NCBI GenBank assembly: GCA_951394045.1 | Contig: OX595986.1 | Location: 2,075,534-2,139,533 of the forward strand | DNA from: Nitzschia sp. DOCU1 | Lineage: Eukaryota; Bacillariophyta; Bacillariophyceae; Bacillariales; Bacillariaceae | DNA length: 64,000 nt | Reading direction: 5' to 3' | Shown here: positions 28,539 through 39,694 of the stretch, one piece after another | How positions within the stretch are numbered: position 1 is the first letter of the stretch | Layout of the letters: each line of letters starts with the position of its first letter | Program-made: the position numbers and the translations under genes | Notes under the pieces: generated by a model | The model's input: only the letters and a program-made list of their open reading frames with translations | Databases searched by the model: none | What the model was told of the DNA's origin: nothing

Positions 28539-30482
28539 ATGTCTTCAACTGAAGAAGTTGACGCTATTCTGACACAACTAGTGGCACACTTTAGGCAAAC
28601 GATTCACCAGGTCGACGAGTCACCGCCGTATTTCGATCCCTTGATTGGGAAACCTTTTGAAGAATCACCCGTTCTGCTTTACTTCTTCGATCGACTGGTC
28701 GGTAGTCAGCCCAGCAATGCCGTTTTTGATTGGATCGCTGGCTACAAAACGGAGGTGCACGTTCTTCTGAGGATGTCTGGATGCAAGCCTTTGCCAGTCC
28801 TGCAAAACTACGAAGTCATTCTGTCGAAGTGGCTAGATACCATTGAGAGTGATCCTTCGGGCATAATGTTGAACGAGTGCGGAGATTCGCTGTCGACAAT
28901 TCTTAGATTGGTAGTGGATGATCTTCTGTTTGCTACAAAAGAAAACCTGCAGCTCTCAAAGTACATTCAATGCAATGTGCTCCTCCCTACTCTATTGCGG
29001 ATAATCTATCACATTAACCGCGCTATGTTGATTGCAGGGAAAGGCGCAACAGGATCAAATTCAAGCGAATTCGTCGAATGTTGCGTCGCTCTCTTGGCAT
29101 TCTTGAATTCCCGATTCGACCCCACGACAATCGACCCGGCGATCCTGGAAGACTGCGACAACGACAATCTTTTTCAGTCCCTGTGCCACGTTCCACAAAT
29201 GTTCAGCCACCTTTACTCTTCCAAGGACTATAATAGATTCTTTTCACTGAAAGATGTCGACTGGACGAGTGCTACGTGGGATGGATCAGCTAACTTCGGC
29301 GATCCTATCACCGGAATCGCTGCTCGCGCTTCGGAACAGGCGTGGATCGGGCTTGCTACGGTCATCCAAGCTTTTGATAATAGTCGACATTTACTGGACA
29401 GCAGTGCGATTGCCCTTGATGCAGAAGACTCGTCCAGACCTCCCAGCATCGATTGCGTTCTCAGATTCTTGGGGATAAACAACGTTGTGCGTTTTGTTAG
29501 CGCTTGCTTTTTCGGCACGGGCCGGGAAGAATCGCACTCTGATACGCACAGCCAGGTATTTCTGGGGAGAAGGGTCCTGAGACAGGTCAAGCCTTTGGGA
29601 GACGAGAAATACAAAGTCAACCCTTCGGTGATACCGATGTTGATGAATGTTATACGAGTGCTGGGCTGCCAGGACAGCCAATGCCAAGGAGATGTTATTG
29701 ATAACCTGGTTCCCTGTTGCTTAGAACTTCTCGATTCGACGACTTCTATTGATGCTACTCTTGGTGCATGCGCACTAGGGCGTTTGCTGGCGATATTCGG
29801 GCATAACCCGGCGTGGAACAGTCATTCACGCACTATTGTATCCAGACTCGAGGACGCATCTAAATTGCATAGGGAAGGACCAGTGGTGATGTTGATCGGC
29901 AGAGCGCAAGTATTTGCAAGTAGGTTGTCAAGGGACAATGTGGGAGTACAGGTATCTTTCTGTAGGCAGTGGATAAACGGCCTTCACCGGGCACCACTGC
30001 AGTCGACATCGAATGTTCGCTGGGAAATTTTGGTTGGTGCACTTATTCCACTTCTCCGCGAAATGGCAAAATCTCGCAACGTACGTCTTATGGACCTTGG
30101 AAGACTTGCCTTATCATCGCTTTTGCCACTTGTTTCGGGCGAATTCGTCGATGCGAGGACGCAAGTAGTTTCCACAACGGCATTGATTAACTTCATGTTG
30201 GGCGCGTATCCGATCTTGCCGCACCACGGGGGTAAAATCACCTGCCATCTCCTTTCCGGATTCGTTACAAAGGAAACCGGGCAATATGAAGAGGAGCGTT
30301 TGGCACGGGAACTAAATTTGTATGCAGCTGCTCTTGCGTTGGCAATGTGCGGTGAGAGTTCACGGGAGGTTGTGGAAGCGATAGAGGCAGAACCAGACAA
30401 GTACCAGGAGCATTTCATTCTCGAAGTGTCGAAAATTCGCAGTCTAGCTGTTAAGATCACAAGTAGGGATGCCACTTTGTAA
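28539..30482 (+). CDS. Hypothetical large helical protein, 647 aa
   Basis: Not recognised. The frame is open from 28251, but the first ATG is 28539 (MSSTEEVDAIL). The sequence is almost all amphipathic alpha helix with Leu-rich segments (NVLLPTLLRIIYHINRAML, VIPMLMNVIRVLGC, ILVGALIPLLREMAK), the look of an armadillo/HEAT-type solenoid. A TELO2-interacting (TTI2-like) role came to mind but no diagnostic motif supports it. No signal peptide or membrane helix. The real start may lie in an upstream exon. Its stop is 69 bp from that of the convergent membrane-protein gene. Confidence 0.65.
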   Translation: MSSTEEVDAILTQLVAHFRQTIHQVDESPPYFDPLIGKPFEESPVLLYFFDRLVGSQPSNAVFDWIAGYKTEVHVLLRMSGCKPLPVLQNYEVILSKWLDTIESDPSGIMLNECGDSLSTILRLVVDDLLFATKENLQLSKYIQCNVLLPTLLRIIYHINRAMLIAGKGATGSNSSEFVECCVALLAFLNSRFDPTTIDPAILEDCDNDNLFQSLCHVPQMFSHLYSSKDYNRFFSLKDVDWTSATWDGSANFGDPITGIAARASEQAWIGLATVIQAFDNSRHLLDSSAIALDAEDSSRPPSIDCVLRFLGINNVVRFVSACFFGTGREESHSDTHSQVFLGRRVLRQVKPLGDEKYKVNPSVIPMLMNVIRVLGCQDSQCQGDVIDNLVPCCLELLDSTTSIDATLGACALGRLLAIFGHNPAWNSHSRTIVSRLEDASKLHREGPVVMLIGRAQVFASRLSRDNVGVQVSFCRQWINGLHRAPLQSTSNVRWEILVGALIPLLREMAKSRNVRLMDLGRLALSSLLPLVSGEFVDARTQVVSTTALINFMLGAYPILPHHGGKITCHLLSGFVTKETGQYEEERLARELNLYAAALALAMCGESSREVVEAIEAEPDKYQEHFILEVSKIRSLAVKITSRDATL

Positions 30483-30551
30483 AATAAAAGCAGCGACCGG
30501 GACAGACTCAGTTCCAGTCGACCGAATCTCCAAGTTAGTATTCCGAATCGA

Positions 30552-31198
30552 TCAGCTCTTCGAAACAAACGCACCATGAAGCCCTCCTATAGATTTGGCA
30601 TATTGCTGCTTCGCGCGAAGAACGAACAAAACACTCCGGCCTTCAATTCGGACTCGCCCATTATTCCGATTCCACTTTGTGAACACTTCGCTTCCGAACC
30701 GGTATAAGGCTAAACGACGGCAGATCTTAATTGGACGATGAGACTTGGTGAGAAATTGATTGCGACCGTTGCACTACACTGCTACTGGGCCAAAAAAGAG
30801 ACATACCAGCACCACCACTAGGGAAACCTCCACGATCCTTTGGTCGAACTGTTGGATCGAGTCCCTGCCACGCCTGAACAGTATCATAGATGGACTTTTC
30901 CATTCCAAGAGTAACAAAGGGTAGGACAAACAACCCATAAACGCCCACGGGCGAACGAACTAATTAATAAGACAAACGGTGTGAGGGGATGTACCAACAG
31001 TAATTCTTTCAACTCCGTGCAAGATTGGGGCTTACCCACGGCTTCCACTACTTTCACGGTCATCCCCTTGGAATGGCCAATGCAAAATGCTGTAAAAGGT
31101 ACCATCGCTGCGCTGAAACTATAAAACCATGCGATGCTGTCCCTCTCATCCATTTCTTGCATTGTGGCCGGACGTTCCTTGGTGAAACTTCTCGACAT
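30552..31198 (-). CDS. Small membrane protein, 157 aa, 3 exons (hand-joined model)
   Basis: Not recognised. Exons (coding order): 31036-31198, 30807-30959 and 30552-30709. Introns are 76 and 97 bp; donors GTAAGC and GTATGT, acceptors ATTAG and TTTAG, both phase 1. The joined protein has two hydrophobic stretches (AWFYSFSAAMVPFTAFCIG and VGVYGLFVLPFVTLG), a Pro/Gly-rich middle (DPTVRPKDRGGFPSGG) and a basic C-terminus (YRFGSEVFTKWNRNNGRVRI, ending FVSKS). If intron 2 were retained, the protein would end after HQVSSSN at 30727. Head-to-head with the glycine decarboxylase gene (277 bp apart), so co-regulation is possible; a mitochondrial location would fit but is not shown. Confidence 0.6.
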
Positions 31199-31475
31199 GA
31201 CTTCAATTACCCTGGAGTGGTGAATTACTGTGTTGTACTTGCGTACCAGGTAGGGTATTGTGACCGAAACCCAAGGGTGCTCGTATTTTCGATGGGGTGC
31301 TTCATTCCTTTCGTTTTTTCTTCGCGCTCGTCGTTGAATGAGGCTGACGTCACACGGTATGAACACGTGTGTTCGCTCCGAGCGGGGGGCATCAATGGGA
31401 ACGGCACGCGTCGATTGGCGTCCACAAAAACTATTTCTTCCGGTGGAAACACATAATCTGTCATTGATCGTAACC

Positions 31476-34400
31476 ATGATTCGAGCCAACGCCGTTGCAA
31501 GGAGGCTCGCCCTCAAAATTGGATGTAAACAGCCCACTCGTTCATATCATGCATCCGGGATGGTGGTTGCCGATTCTTTGGATATGGCCGATACTTTTGC
31601 ACGCCGTCACAGTGAGTTGGAAAAAGATGATGAGCGATCTTTCCCGTTGTTGATCTTTGCGGTTTCTGCTGGCGTCATCATGACGTCGATTTCTAGGTTT
31701 CCTCAAAGGAGGGTTTCGTCTGTCGTAACAACTGTACTGAACTTTACGAGCAGAGCAGGCGCGCATCTTCGTCCGCCCGGTGCGGGGGTAGGGGGTTACG
31801 CGAGCGTGGTCACCAGTTGTCGCCGTCGGGGGGAGGAGTATCTTTTGTGTCGAACACTGTCCTTTGTTGTCTTAGCGGCATAATGCTCACATTGTCGATC
31901 TTTCAACTGTCACTTTGCTAATGGCCAAATTTCTAAGTGGGACCGAGGCTCGAAGAGTCGAAATCTATGCTGGCAAGTCTGGGTTTCGACTCTTTCGAAG
32001 CTCTTGTCAAATCGACCGTGCCCGCCAATATCCTTGCGGACAAACCTCTGACTCTCGAGGCCCCAATGTCAGAATCAGAGGCGCTGGCAAAAATAAAATC
32101 ATTTGCGAACAAAAATAAAGTGATGAAGTCGTTCATTGGCCAAGGCTATTATGATACCCAAGTACCGGGAGTGATTCTCCGGAACATACTCGAAAACCCT
32201 GGATGGTACACTGCATACACTCCGTACCAGGCTGAGATCTCGCAGGGGAGGCTTGAAATGCTTCTCAACTTCCAAACAATGGTAGTAGACCTTACGGGAC
32301 TTCCAATGGCAGTGGCCTCTTTACTTGACGAGTCAAGCGCTGCATCGGAGGCCATGCAGATGTGCTTCGCCCTTAAAGGGAAAAAAGGAAAGAAGAATAA
32401 GTTTTTTGTCTCCGAAGATGTTCATCCTCAGACGATCGGTTTGATTCAGACCCGTGCAGAGGCTATTGGAATAGAGGTCGTCGTTGGACCACATTCAACT
32501 GCCGATTTCTCGTCAAACGATTACTGTGGTGCCATTGTCCAATACCCCAACACGTACGGGGCGCTCGAATCCCCGGGCGAATCATATGGATCCTTCACCA
32601 GCCGAGCCCATGAAGCAGATGCGATGGTTATCGCCGCTACCGATTTACTGGCATTGACGAAGTTGGCACCTCCATCCTCCTGGGGAGCTGACATTGCTGT
32701 CGGATCAGCGCAACGCTTCGGGGTCCCGATGGGTTTTGGTGGTCCTCACGCTGGTTTCCTCGCAACTTCGGATCAGTACTCTCGAAAGATGCCGGGTAGA
32801 ATCATTGGAGTCACTGTTGATACTTCCGGAAAGCCCTGCTTACGTATGGCTATGCAAACCCGTGAACAACATATCAGACGCGACAAAGCAACTTCCAACA
32901 TCTGCACGGCGCAAGCCCTTTTGGCCAACATGGCTGCTGCCTATGCGATTTACCACGGCCCACAAGGTCTGTTGAAGATTAGCGGACGCGTCCACGCTCT
33001 TGCTCGAGTTGCTGTGCGGGAAATCGGCAAAGCTGGTTTCAAAGTGAACGAATCGGAATTCTTCGACACTTTTACCGTGGATACAGCCTCAAGGGGGATG
33101 ACTGCTGCAGAGGTGCAAAGAGGGGCTGTGAATGTGGGCGCAAATGTCCGCGTCATCGACGAAAATACCGTCGGCATTTCCATGGGAGAAGGAATTACGC
33201 GTGACGACCTCGCTAATCTCCTCTCCGGTGCTTTCAACATTTCAAGCCCGGATATGACAGCCGACGAATCATTGGCCAGTATCGAATCGAAGTACGCCCG
33301 TGAGGGCGAGATCCTTACACACCCAATTTTCCGCCAACACCACTCGGAGACGCAAATGCTTCGATACCTGAAATCATTGGAGAATAAGGATTTGTCATTG
33401 AATCACTCCATGATTTCTCTCGGGTCGTGCACGATGAAGCTGAACGCAACAAGTGAAATGATTCCCGTGACATGGCCCGAATTTTGCAACATCCATCCAT
33501 TCGCTCCACATGACCAGGTTGTTGGATACCACGAACTGATTCAAGACTTGAATAAGGATCTAAGTGAAATCACCGGGTTTGCAGCGGTTAGCGCCCAGCC
33601 AAACTCCGGCGCAACTGGCGAGTATGCTGGTCTCTTAGCTATCAAGAAGTACCTGGAGTCAATCGGCGAAGGCCATCGAAATGTTTGCCTGATTCCGAAA
33701 AGTGCTCATGGCACCAATCCTGCAAGTGCTGTGATGGCCGGTATGAAAGTAGTTGTAGTCGAAAATGACAGCGACGGCAACGTCGATATGGCTGACCTGA
33801 CAACAAAGATTGAAAAGCATCGAGACAAACTTGCCGCATTTATGGTAACCTACCCGTCGACGTTTGGTGTCTTTGAAGAAGGGATCGTCGAAATTATCGA
33901 CGCTGTGCACGAGGCCGGAGGCCAGGTCTATATGGATGGTGCCAACATGAATGCGCAGGTAGGGCTAACTTCTCCAGGCCGTATTGGAGCCGACGTCTGC
34001 CATTTGAATCTTCACAAGACTTTCTGCATCCCTCACGGAGGCGGTGGGCCAGGTAGGCGCAACCCGTAGGCTTTTCTTTCTTCCTGTGTTCAAATGCTAA
34101 CCAACTGCCATTCTTTGTTTCAGGTGTTGGTTCAATCGGAGTCGCGGCTCATTTAGCCCCGTTCCTTCCTGGACACGCGTCGGATCCCGAAGCAGCCGGC
34201 AAACTTTGTGGGAGTGACCTCTGCGTCCCTAAAGCCGATGGGGCCGTCGCAGGGGCTCCGTTCGGGTCTGCCGCGATCCTTCCCATTTCTTGGATGTACA
34301 TAAAAATGCTTGGTGAGCCTGGTCTGAAGCTTGCCACCAGTCAAGCAATTCTCAACGCCAACTACATGGCTGCCAGGTTGAACGGTGCATATGACGTCCT

Positions 34401-34899
34401 CTTCGTCGGCAAGAACGGACAGTGTGCCCACGAATTCATCCTCGACCTTCGGGACTTAAAAGCCTCCACAGGTGTCACCGAAGAAGATGTTGCGAAGCGC
34501 CTACAGGACTATGGGTTCCATTCACCGACAATGTCGTGGCCGGTTGCGGGAACTCTAATGGTAGAACCCACTGAATCCGAGGATTTGCAGGAATTGGACA
34601 GGTTCTGCGATGCCATGCTGTCGATTCGCAAGGAGATTGATGACATTGGAAGTGGGCGTATCAGATATGAAGACTCTCCATTACACAACGCGCCCCATAC
34701 TATGGACGACTTGGTATCCGATAGCTGGGATCGCCCCTACAGTAGAGAGGTGGCCTGCTACCCGGCTCCGTGGATCAAAGCTAACAAGTTCTGGCCGACT
34801 TGCGGGCGTGTTGACAACGTCTATGGCGACAGAAATTTAGTGTGTACTTGCCCTCCGCTCGAAGCCTACGAAGACGATGACATCAAGAAGGTGGCTTAG
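31476..34899 (+). CDS. Glycine decarboxylase P protein (glycine cleavage system), 1008 aa, 3 exons
   Basis: PLP-dependent mitochondrial enzyme that decarboxylates glycine and passes the aminomethyl group to H protein; in phototrophs it drives photorespiration. Exons: 31476-31611, 31938-34052 and 34124-34899; introns of 326 and 71 bp, both phase 1. The first join gives [17 protein letters not shown], the conserved start of the P protein. The N-terminus ([16 protein letters not shown]) is an Arg-rich mitochondrial presequence. The PLP lysine lies in [18 protein letters not shown] (about residue 738), with the Gly-rich loop crossed by intron 2. Other signatures: [37 protein letters not shown]. 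Full length. Very confident. Confidence 0.95.
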
Positions 34900-35074
34900 G
34901 AACCTAGCTATTGAGGCATAATTTTGGAGCTCAATAATAATTGATGATTATATTTGACGCCAATGTACCAAACGACGTTGATAGAAGTACTCCGAGTACA
35001 GAAGAAGCGGTGGCCGCGTGTCATAGCCACATGATCCGAGCAAGAAATATCTGAATCCGAAATGCAGCCACAGA

Positions 35075-35893
35075 CTAGAATCCCCTCAAAAACCGGTTTC
35101 CAACGGGATCTTTTGGTGCGGTTTCTTTCAGTCCTATACCTTCCCCTTTCTTAAGAACTGCGTAAATGATGACTCCCAGCAAAAGAAGGCAGTTCAAAAC
35201 CGCGAAACATTGGATGAACTTGTCCGACGCCATTCGCTTTCCAAATTGTTTTAAGAGTGCCTCCGCTCTTGCCAGGTTGTCGTCCATGCGATCAGCTTCG
35301 TTCTCGATGTTTTGAATGACTTCACGCTGGCGTTGCAATTCTTCCAAGGTGGAAACACCAACTTCTTTCGATTGTGCGATCAAATTCTTTGTGTTTGAAA
35401 GCGAATCCTGGGTCTTATCTTGCAGAGCGGCAGCTTCCGCCAACATGTTGCTGCCGGCCTTGGTCGGATCTTGGTCACCGTCCGGACCAGATCCTCCGCC
35501 GCCGCTGACAAAGAGCTCCCCACGATTTTCCTCTGCTTGGAGAGCACGAAGATCCGCTTGAAGAGTCCGCAGCTCTTGCTCCATTTTCTGCAACCGTTGT
35601 TCCAACCGTCGCCTCTCCTTAACATCCTGCACCAGTCGGGTTTCCATTTTGAACGAGCGTTTTGTGCCTTGTGCACCTCTCAGCCGGTCTTCCGCCTGCT
35701 CCAAAGCCGATGCCCGTTCCAATGGATCGTGCAAGGAAGGGATCCCATCCAGCAATTGTTGAATAGAGGATATTTCCTCCGTGAGCGTGTCTTCCCAGTA
35801 TTGAATGTCGGTCTGTTCAGTGAGGGGAGGCAAAGAACAATGTCAGCCCACAAAACCGATGGCTGCCACAGAACCCACCGCATCACCTACCAT
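35075..35893 (-). CDS. Qb-SNARE, NPSN-like (novel plant SNARE), 246 aa; start codon split off by an intron
   Basis: Membrane-fusion protein. The main exon 35075-35812 has no ATG before the conserved region. Upstream, ATG at 35891-35893 is followed at once by a GTAGGT donor, and the 78-bp intron ends in AACAG, so exon 1 contributes only the initiator Met (MTDIQYWEDTLTEE). An N-terminal helical bundle with coiled coil (VKERRRLEQRLQKMEQEL) precedes the SNARE motif (about 126-190, zero-layer Gln about 163 in LEELQRQREVIQNI), then KRMASDKFIQCF and a tail-anchor helix (about 201-222, VLNCLLLLGVIIYAVL). The segment before the anchor resembles EIGRQVATDKCI of plant NPSN; Vti1 is the alternative. Likely at the Golgi/endosome/plasma membrane. 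Confidence 0.78.
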
Positions 35894-37016
35894 TGTCAAC
35901 AGATATGCACTGGATTATTACCAAGGTGAGGGTGCCTAACAAGTCTATTTGTTGATGCTTGCTACCACCGCTGCCGGGACGCTGTGTGGCGTTGTTGGTA
36001 TGATCTAAGGCTAATGCGGAAGACGGACATTGTCCCGGGTCACATGGCGTGTACCTCGCTCCTCCGCGCGGGCCCATCGCGCTTTTCGCCGCGTAAATTG
36101 CGAGATCTTTGTTTACTCGACGCTCTCTGCTCGTCCCTATCCGACGCGAGCGTTAGAATCGAAAATTCGACCAAAGGGACCCTAAATTTTAAGTTGCCGC
36201 TGCGCTACAGACAGTCAGTACTAAAGAAGATACATACATGGTATACGTGGCACGTTATCTGGTATCATATGTAGAGCGAATTACCAGCGTTCTCGGCCTT
36301 TCTCCGAACAACGCGCTCTACCACCGCTATCATAAATATGCAAGGTCAGCGACACAATAATCGTACCTCCCGTTGCAGTGGACTGTACCTTTGATTACGG
36401 CAGTCCACAGTGGTCAAAAATTCGCAATTGCGGACATCCATGTAACGGAAGTACTGGACTGTACAAGATTAGGTCGTATAGGGCGCGTCAAATTACCCTA
36501 CTTGAAATGTCGGCATCGACATTGCATGTCGAGATGCTGTCACATTGCTACTGTCTGTACATCGTTGATGCGACATTTGAACGACAGAAATTCGATTTGA
36601 TGCATGTGAAATGGGATGATTCTACCACCCCTTCTTGACCAGTTCGTGGCCGTGGGAGTACTGTAACTCGCTGGGCGCTGTTCTATCACATCAGGTACAC
36701 CATACAGCCCAGTCAAAACCCCAGTCGCCCATAGTGAAGGCTATTGTTTTTCCGACGCAACAAACCAACAATACTGTACAGTTGAAGGTACAGAACGTTT
36801 TGTTACTGTCGAAGTACAATTGAATAGTTGTACCTGGTATTATATTACGTACGAAGTTCCAAAGTTCTTCACAAATTAATCCCTCTCCATCAATTCATTT
36901 GAATTAGTTGTACGGAGGGCGACCACCGCAATCACCATCGAAACGCAAAAATACCTCTTCATCTTATTTGATCCTTTCGGCTAATATTTTATCCGATCAC
37001 CCTATCAGATATCAAC
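35894..37016. other. Intergenic, 1.1 kb
   Basis: Head-to-head region between the SNARE and HMG genes. Only short unrecognisable frames. Contains TACCTGGTA at 36831-36839. The last 200 bp are AT-rich and hold the likely HMG promoter. Confidence 0.5.
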
Positions 37017-39096
37017 ATGGACCGTCAGGATCCAATGGGGATTGGTGAGGAAGGTGAGTGTGGGCGAGAAGCCTTGCGGGACAACGCCTATTGCTATTTT
37101 ACCTTGCTTGCAGCATACTGACTTATTAATTTGTGTTTCGGTGGCCCACGTATGTCTATTTCGCTTGTGAACGCAGGCCTTGAGATGCCAGAATCGCCTG
37201 ATCTCATGCTTGGCATGTCAAAATCTAGGGAAGCAAGCCCTAAGCTTGGCTCCAGGCACTCCAGGAAAAACAGCGGTGCACCAAAAAGATTCAAGAGGTA
37301 CGGAGTGGTGCTTCCCCACTGATTGGACTGTGCACGCCAGAAAGCTCACTGTAGATGTAATCTCCTGTTCTGGTTTAGTTCGTTCATTTTTTTCAGTATG
37401 GCAAAGCACAAGGTATGTGTTTCCTCATTGTCGTTTCTCTGTCAATCAGGCATTGGCTAATACGTTTTTGCTCCTTTCTTCCCCATAAAAACGCAAGGAG
37501 ATCAAGACGCAACTTCAGAAAGAGGGGGCAGCCCCAAAGGTAATGGGCTATTGTGTTGTTCGTTGTAACCGTTTTCTTTGCTGTGTGCATCAACTGACTT
37601 TTACCACCAACCATAGTCAACAAATATCACAAAGACGGTCGCGGAGGCTTGGAGAAGCTTGACACCTCGGGAGAAAGCGAAGTACGAAGATATGGCTAAC
37701 GAAGACAAAGCCAGGTACGCCGTCGAAAAGGCCAACTACAGAGAGGAAAAGAAGGGTAACATCATCACGGGGAAGAAGAAGCAACGAGACCCCACGGCAC
37801 CGAAGCGCCCTATGTCGGCATTTCTTGCGTTTGCTAACAGCAGGAGGGCGGAAGTAAAGGCTCTGAATCCAGATAGCTCAAATGGTGAAATCAGTAAGAT
37901 CCTGAGTAACAAATGGAAGGATGCGGAAGAATCCCTCAAGCAGAAGTATAGGGACGAGGAGGCTGCCAAGTGGGCGGCATACAGGTATGAGCAGCGTGCC
38001 ATGGCGAAGGACTCGGGACCGTAAGAGCCCATCTCACACTTTCCAACCCATCCTACTGTCCTTGCAGAGAGCACATGGTAGATTATCGAAAGAAGAACGA
38101 CGGTCGCAAGCGTGAAAGCAAAGCACTTGAGGCTGCTGCAGCCTTGAAGGGCAAAAGGAAGAAGAAGAAAAAGAAGTCGTCGTCGAAGTCGAAGAATTTT
38201 GAGGAAGAACCCTCTATTGCCGACAATAGTTTCGACGACCCCCACTTTGGTGGATTTGGCACCGGCGGTCTTGAATCTTCTACCGCTAATACTGGTACGA
38301 ATCACGACGGTACGTTGGACAACACCATTGTTTTGTTGAATTGTCTATATTTCTCAATTCGATTTCCCGCATAGACATCATGGCAGCATCAGCAGCCCTC
38401 CGAGGCGTACGTTCAGGACCGAGCGCCCTTCAGTTCGGAGTCGGTGTCAACTCGTCTGCAGGAGGCATGGGAGGCGGTGGTGCTGGGCTTGTTGGGTTGG
38501 ATAGCAGCATGCAACAAAGTCTCCAGCAAGGAAGTGGGGGATATGGAGCGTTGTTCGGTATGAACACCATGAATTCGTTCGGCGTAGGCATGTCAGGGTC
38601 CGCCGGGAATTCTGTTGGTGGTGCCGGCGGGTTCGGTCAAGAAATGGGCAACTCTTCCGCCAACCGAGCCTTGCTGGAAATGGGATTTCCTTATCAGCAA
38701 TATGGCTCGTACGCAGGTGTTCTAGGAAACAATTCGCAAGCGATGCTAATGGCTCAGGCAGCCCTTCGTGGCAATCCTGGGGCGTACCTCGGACTTACAG
38801 GTCAGTCGGAGCATTCCGGTCTCTGTATCGTGCAGAAGGCCTGCGTTTCTCATTCCATTGTCTCCCCTGTCGTCGCAGATCAACAACCCCCACTTTCTCA
38901 ACTGGCTTCTCTAGCTGGAAGCCAGAATGGTTCCGGTGCGCTTGGACAATCCCAGATGTCTATGGGTATTGGCTTTGGTCTTGGAGGAATGGGTGGAATG
39001 GGTGGCATGAGTGGAATGGGTGGCATGGGTGGCCTAATGAACGATAATTCGAACAACCGGCTTGGATCTGACTCAATGATGAACAATGCATTCTAA
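37017..39096 (+). CDS. Two-HMG-box chromatin/transcription protein, about 495 aa, 8 exons
   Basis: Exons: 37017-37053, 37177-37297, 37379-37412, 37498-37539, 37617-37984, 38068-38309, 38375-38800 and 38879-39096, all GT-AG. HMG box 1 (about 48-118) is assembled from four small exons. Using the TTTAG acceptor at 37378 gives KRFKSSFIFFSMAKHKEIK, the expected box start; the nearer TTTTTCAG acceptor would delete SFIFF. HMG box 2 (about 137-205) reads DPTAPKRPMSAFLAFANS...SNKWKDAEESLKQKY. A basic Lys run (GKRKKKKKKS) and a Gly/Met-rich tail (GGMGGMGGMSGMGGMGG) follow. Exon 5 could instead end at 38020 (GTAAGA donor). The last intron (78 bp) keeps the frame if retained. DNA-bending nuclear protein; targets unknown. 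Confidence 0.8.
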
Positions 39097-39694
39097 TTTA
39101 TTTGTCTAGCTTGGCCGAACATAAGTCAAGCATCAGCGGGCATATCATCATATTGGACCAAGCATTCGAATTGCTTGGAATCCAGACACGCTTGCACAGG
39201 ACAGTGGGCTTGCAAGCGATCTTGCTCGGGGACTGGGTTTTGAGACTGTAAACAAGTAGACGTATAAGTCAGAGATGGAACGGTCAACTATATCTGTAGT
39301 AGCGGAGGTCAACGGAATCAGACGACCCTTGGTGGCATCTTGTTCTTGCAAAAAATCGGAATGCAAAATAACTATATCTGCATACACATTTAATAATACA
39401 CCAAAATGCGAGATCAGCGGAAAATTGGTCTCGGGGCTACCATACCGCATTTCCACAGTACTATTTTTCTGTGTCGTTTACGAAAGCCTCTCTAGAGCAC
39501 TAACTATCATAAGGCATCGCGCTTTGGCGCGCTGAAGTTGCCGGGAACCGCGGTTCGACCGGCACGCTGCCCAAGAGTTGCCCCGTCCCCTCATTTTCCT
39601 TTGCGATCGAAGGACGACACGATCCTGACAAAAATCTGGATACGGAAAACCTTTGCGTGAGCGTCGCTAGTCTCCAGGCTTTAGGTCTTGTCAA
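39097..39694. other. Intergenic, 598 bp
   Basis: Between the HMG and MsrA genes, both on the plus strand. No gene seen; presumably the MsrA promoter. Confidence 0.45.

Noticed and set aside
28539..30482. TTI2 (TELO2-interacting) assignment
   Set aside because: Only a general helical-repeat look; no diagnostic motif was seen, so the protein is left as hypothetical.
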